Source: Dendrophyllia cribrosa (lineage: Eukaryota > Cnidaria > Anthozoa > Scleractinia > Dendrophylliidae). Taken from it: a stretch of DNA of 64,000 nt. The notes under the pieces were generated by a model. That model did not search any database and was not told the DNA's origin. It worked only from the letters and a program-made list of their open reading frames with translations. The stretch spans positions 4,419,075-4,483,074 of the forward strand of contig JAJLRJ010000013.1 of the NCBI GenBank assembly GCA_024195265.1, given 5' to 3'. The translations under genes and the position numbers were made by a program. Below are positions 54,201 through 60,200 of this stretch, one piece after another. Positions within the stretch are counted from its first letter, which is position 1, and every line of letters begins with the position of its first letter.

Positions 54201-57200
54201 GAGGGAGGATAGAGCAACATTGGGGGGAATGGATAGAGCAACATTGGGGAGAGAGGATAGAGCAACATTTGGGGGAGAGGACAGAGCAACATTGGGGGGA
54301 GAGGATAGAGCAACATTGGGGGGGGGAGAGGATAGAGCAACATTGGGGGGGAGAGGATAGAGCAACATTGGGGAGAGAGGATAGAGCAACATTGGGGAGA
54401 GAGGATAGAGCAACATTGGGGGGAGAGGATAGAGCAACATTGGGGGGAGAGGATAGAGCAACATTGGGGGGGAGAGGATAGAGCAACATTGGGGGGGAGA
54501 GGATAGAGCAACATTGGGGGCAGAGGATAGAGCAACATTGGGGAGAGAGGATAGAGCAACATTGGGGAGAGAGGATAGAGCAACATTGGGAAGAGAGGAT
54601 AGAGCAACATTGGGGAGAGAGGATAGAGCAACATTGGGGGGAGAGAATAGAGCAACATTGGGGGGAGAGGATAGAGCAACATTGGGGGGAGCGGATAGAG
54701 CAACATTGGGGGGAGAGTAGATGGCATGCATGTGCTCTACATTTCTGAGTCACTGACAAATCTGGATTTTATACAGGAAATCAGCATCACTCATAGGTGG
54801 TTTTCAGACGAGCCCTGTCTTAAAGAAAAGTCACTATATAAAATAAGCTAAAAATAATAATAGTGTTTGAACAACGCAATCCTAATTTCGTGTTGGTTGC
54901 CCTGTGCCTTGCATGCAGTAAAATTTGAGATTTTTTGGTGTCCGGTCTTCCAAATGGCCCCATTGCTTTTTTCAGGGGCTCATTTCCGCTGAAAATTTCT
55001 TCGAATGTGTCTTCATAATCTCCGATTACTGCTAATTAATACAGAATAAGAACAACCACGATCACGCTAAAAATTGTAAAATAGAATTCTAAAACTGCAA
55101 ACTGTCTTAATTAAGAATCACTAGTATAATAAAATAAGCTAAAAATTAAAATTAATACAAAATAAGAGAAAACATGATTACGCTAAAAATTGTACAATAG
55201 AATATTCTAAAACTGGGAAAAACTGGTTCTGCGCTAAAAATTGTAAAATAGAATTTCTAAAACTGCGAACAGTTTCACTGTTCCTAATTTCTAAAGGAAT
55301 TTCCTTCCATTTCTTTAATAAAAAATAAGAAGAGTGTAATTGGCCTTTGCTACAATGATACATGTATCTATCAATCTTTAGGTCGCTGGCATGACGTGTA
55401 TTGTAGCTGTGAACTGCACAGCCAGGTCCATATGATTCATAGCCAAGTTCATATGATTCAAAATAAAGACCCCTTGTGGTCTGACCTCGTATAAGCGACC
55501 AGCTCCAGAAAGCGACGACCTTCATTTTTTTGGGCGGTCGCTTAAGGAGGTTCAACATCTTATCGTATCTTGATTTTTTAACGTCTTCTCCGAATTACTA
55601 ACTAAAGAAATTTATGGAGATCAGTGGGGAGAATTTATACATGTATGTTGATGTTGTACCTGTTTATGGAGATGTGCAATCCATTCAGCAAACTGTCTGG
55701 CATTTGGAATCGTGGCAGACAGAAAGACATAATGAACATTATCTGGTAAAAGAATAATGGTCTCCTCCCACACAACTCCTCTCTCTGAAGAAAAAAATGT
55801 AAACATATATTAATTATTATAATTATATTATTATTTATGTAAACAGACTCTGAATTGGAACCTAGTGGAGGCACAGTGATCTTGTGGTATTAAAGCATAT
55901 CAGACCTTTTAACTGAAGGTTAATAGTCCTGGGGTCAGTTGCATTGGACGTACTGATTACTAGATTACAAATGTACCCTTTTACAATCCATCAATTACTA
56001 GATTATAACTGTACAATTTACAATCCAGTAATTACTAGATGACAACTCTGGTAGTACTCATTAAAAATACGTTTTTTTTAATAGTATTTGTCAACTGTTT
56101 GATATCTCTTTGCTGGATTACCTTTATCTCTCATGTAGTGAATTTCATCAAACACAACCCAGGCTACCTCTCTCATGATCTGCACATGTGAGAAATGAAT
56201 AAATAAATAATTTATGACCTGCTACTCCTGTAATGCACATATTAGATGACTATTTCTACACTTCAAACAAATCTTCTGGCAGTTTCTTGGTGTTGTGCAA
56301 GTTGTGATCGCCAACGATGCAAAACAAAAGATTTGAACCCACACCACACCACAATAGCTAGCCACTTTAATATCTATTTGCTACTCAAATGTAAGTTATC
56401 ACCATCTCGCGAGATGCATCTAGTTTCTTGCGAGTGCACTGTTTGAAGCATGCTGTATGAAGGCTTGTTTTGCGTATCATATCAGACACAGTTGACACAG
56501 GAAATGTTTGTACGACTTTCATTCATGAACGATGTGCATAAAAATTATATATTTTTAAAAATTCTAAAGCATCTTTTAACAAAGTTGTATTCACAATCAC
56601 CAGATTTTTGTAATTGTACAAAGGGAGACTTAATCAACAGTGGCGGTGGTGGTGGTGGTGGCACAGTCCTGTTTACATGTTCTAATCAACTAAACTTTTT
56701 TCCCTTGGGTTTTCCCAGTAAAATCTCATTAAGTCTGATAATTAGCTATTAACAGCCCTCACCTACCCCCACCCTCACCCCCACAAACAATCATATGTAC
56801 ACTTACTGTACATTGTACCTGTACATGCTTATATTACAACACTTAACAAGTATACTCGACGAGGAACCACCTTGTGTAAGGGTAGGGGTGCTATGCAAGA
56901 TACCATCTGATGATCTAATGGAAAAGACTTCAATATTCTGTCTGTATGAAACTTGAATTGCTATGCAAAACAGCATACATGTAGGAAGGTTTGAATCTTT
57001 TTCTCAGTTTCTACTCATTGATAAGGTGGGGAAAGGTGGTACGTGTACATAAAGAGATCACGGTCAGTCTTTTTGCAAGACGGTGGGTCCTGTCTGAGTA
57101 CAATATATTTGACCATTACATTTTTTACCCCTACAGATGTACATGTATATTGTATCCTTTACCTCAGATCCTCTGTAAAGCATGTTTCGCAGAATCTAAA

Positions 57201-60200
57201 AAAGAGGAAGAAGAAGGAAAGAGTTTAGCCAATATTTTATTAGAAAGAAAATAGTCATGTTTGTTCATCCAATGACTCTGTCTTGCTTCTTATTCAAAAC
57301 TTTTAATACTGATTAAAGAAAACAACCTTGAGTTCAAAGATCCCTTACAGTCATACGTTGGAGTCCATTTCATGTAAAAAGGTTTTAACTTGAGCATCGT
57401 AAAACCAAAATCAAAGTACTACGACTATCACTTGAGTGAGGCACGAGCGAATTTTGGCAACAAAGTTTTGCCATTAAAATAATGTTGTTGTCAAGGGCAA
57501 CTTGCTATGTTGCCAACGGTAACAGTGAGAAAGGGCAACAAGTTAGTTTGTTTCTCAGAATTTTGCGTGCTTTGTTACTGATGACGTTGATGACAGACAA
57601 GTTACTGTTGGAAACGTAGCAAGTTGCCCTTGACAACAACATAATAATTTGTAACGGCAAAACCTTGTCACAAAACTTCGCTCATGCCTCACTCAACTGA
57701 TAATCGTAGTAATTACTCTAACCAATCACAGAACTCGACACCGGCACCAAGCATCGGCACCAAGTGCGGGAAAACATGTGTGAGCAAGTCACAATTGGTT
57801 TTGGTTTTACTTCTGATTGGTTGAGATAGTGGTGCGAGATTTTTTAGCCAATCACAAAGCGTAGCAATGCAAAACCAAAGCAAATGCGAAATTACTTTCG
57901 ACACTCAATTAAAAATCACTCTATTTTGTACTTAAAATAAATGATAATTTCACCAAGTTAACTGTGGCAAGCTTTGCATTCAATTTCCCAGTGGATCTAG
58001 TGGTGCACCCCTTTCAGAGAAGTCAGCAGTGTGCCGTGTGCCCTGCCCTTTCAGAGCAACAAAAAAAACAACAATGATAATCAGACTAAAATTTGAACCA
58101 GTGCATTTGCTAAATTCTGTACCTCTGTTGTCATGACGAGTGCACTGGCACTAGGATTTATGGTGACGTCTCCAGTCATCAGACCAACGTCCTGGAATTC
58201 TTCATACAACTCACGGTATTTTTGGTTACTCAGGGCCTTCAAATAAAATGTTATACATGTTGGAATTAAAAGAATTTTAAAACATGAATAATTGCACTCA
58301 AGATGGTGAGTGCATCAGAATTTGATCTCAAGTTCAGTGATTTGAGCTTGATTTTGACAATCAGATGGTGTTGTTTCCTTAGGCAAGTAACATAACTTCA
58401 CATACACCAATATCACGCTAGCTTGGCATGAAAATATATTTCATATAATGGGGAAAAGAGTCCAGTATCAAATTCAGCACATCAATATTAGTAAAACTGT
58501 AAAGTTTCGTAAAGATTGTTCGTACACTGACGGAGATATGAACTTTTGAAACTTAGTACTCTAGCCTAATTTTTACAAAGAAATGTATGGGAAAAACACT
58601 AAAACGAGGCTGGACGGGCAATCTATGCCCGTCCACCATACATTTCTTTGTAAAAATGCTCAGTTTCAAAATTTCATATCTCCGTCAGTTTTCTAGCAAT
58701 CTTTACAAAACTTTGTAGTTTTACTAATATCGATATGCTGAATTTGATGCTGGGCTCTTTTTCCCAATAAACTAAATATATTTTTGTGCCATGCTAGCGT
58801 GATATTGGTCTATGGTCTCTCTCCACCAAGGTACGAGGGGGAGGGAGGGGGGGGGGGGATGGGGGTGTAGCAGTAATGCTGGTCACTTCATGGTATATAT
58901 TCAATTTTTATTTTCCTTTGTCTGAGGTTCACTGTCATAATCTGAGACAAAGAGAAACAAAAATCAAACTGGTTTGAAAATTTTCCAAACAAAGAAAAAT
59001 TTCAACCACAACAGACACCTGACTGAGTAAAGCCTAATGTTTAAATCTGGAATCAAATCCTCAAAATATGTATCATCAAATTATCACTTTCCTTTTTGGG
59101 AAGTAAAGTGTACATTTACAGTATTTACTAGCAGTAATCACAGATTATGGAGACGCGTTCGAAGGAATTTCCGGTGGAAATGAGCCCCTGAAAAAAACCA
59201 ATAGGGGCGGCCATTTGGAAGACCATCTACCAAAAAATCTCAAATTTTACTGCATGTAAACCACAGGACAACCAACATGAAATTAGGATTGTGTTCTTCG
59301 AACGCGATTACTCTTAATTACAGAATACACTGTATTACAATATAAAAAAAAAACATTAAAAAGCCTGTTTACCTTTATAGGTGTGGTATAGATTACTCTC
59401 TGCTTGTTCTGTAGTGACATAGCAATGGCATACCTAACCACATCACAAAGAGAGAACTAACCACTATAAGTTTAAAAGTCTAAAGAATTAAATCAAGGAA
59501 TTTTGTTGCTGTTTTAAGAAAGATTTGACACAAAAGTGAATAAGAAATCAGTTGAAATGCTCTTACTCTGCTACAACTGTTTTTCCAGCTGATGTGTGCG
59601 CAGAAACAAGCACGGACTGATTGTTTTCCAAACATTTCAGTGACTCTTTCTGGAAAGGATCCAGGATGAACGGGTATTCCTAAAAACAAAATAATGTAAA
59701 AGACAGAACAAAAAATTAAACTGACTGCTGAGAAAAAAGGCACAAATTTGTATTTTCATGGATCATGGTCTTTCACATACGATACTTGTATGTAACAACA
59801 GGAAATATAACGTCTTGTTTATTTTCCTTTAAATTTTCTATATTCGTGTCATAACTCTACATTTAAAGCTCAACGGCTATAGTAAAGGTGTGATTTGTTA
59901 TGCCATCTGGGCCTGGAACAACACAAAGTTAATAAACAGCTGTCATTTGTACATGTAGGATCAGTCTTAATATTGAGATTATTTCAGGCTCTTTTTCCTG
60001 GGCTGGTGCAGACTTCTTGGTATTTAAATGGAGTAAATTTTCGCAACTTTTTTTCCACTGGAGTTTATTTTCGTGGGACCTATTTCATTCGCGGATTGAT
60101 GGAAAACCCGCAAACTTAGCAAAAATTAGATCCTAGGAAAATTCCATGTCATTTGGTACTTCTGAAAGGCAATTTCAAATGTAAGATACCACTACAGAAC

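Noticed and set aside
53806..54759. Minus-strand frames of about 280-317 codons and plus-strand frames of 68-134 codons
   Set aside because: Low-complexity translation of the G-rich minisatellite in intron 9; all frames on both strands are open.
55178..55558. 126-codon minus-strand frame as a complete gene
   Set aside because: Only the C-terminal half resembles a LINE protein; the N-terminal part is another repeat, so it is reported as a relic.
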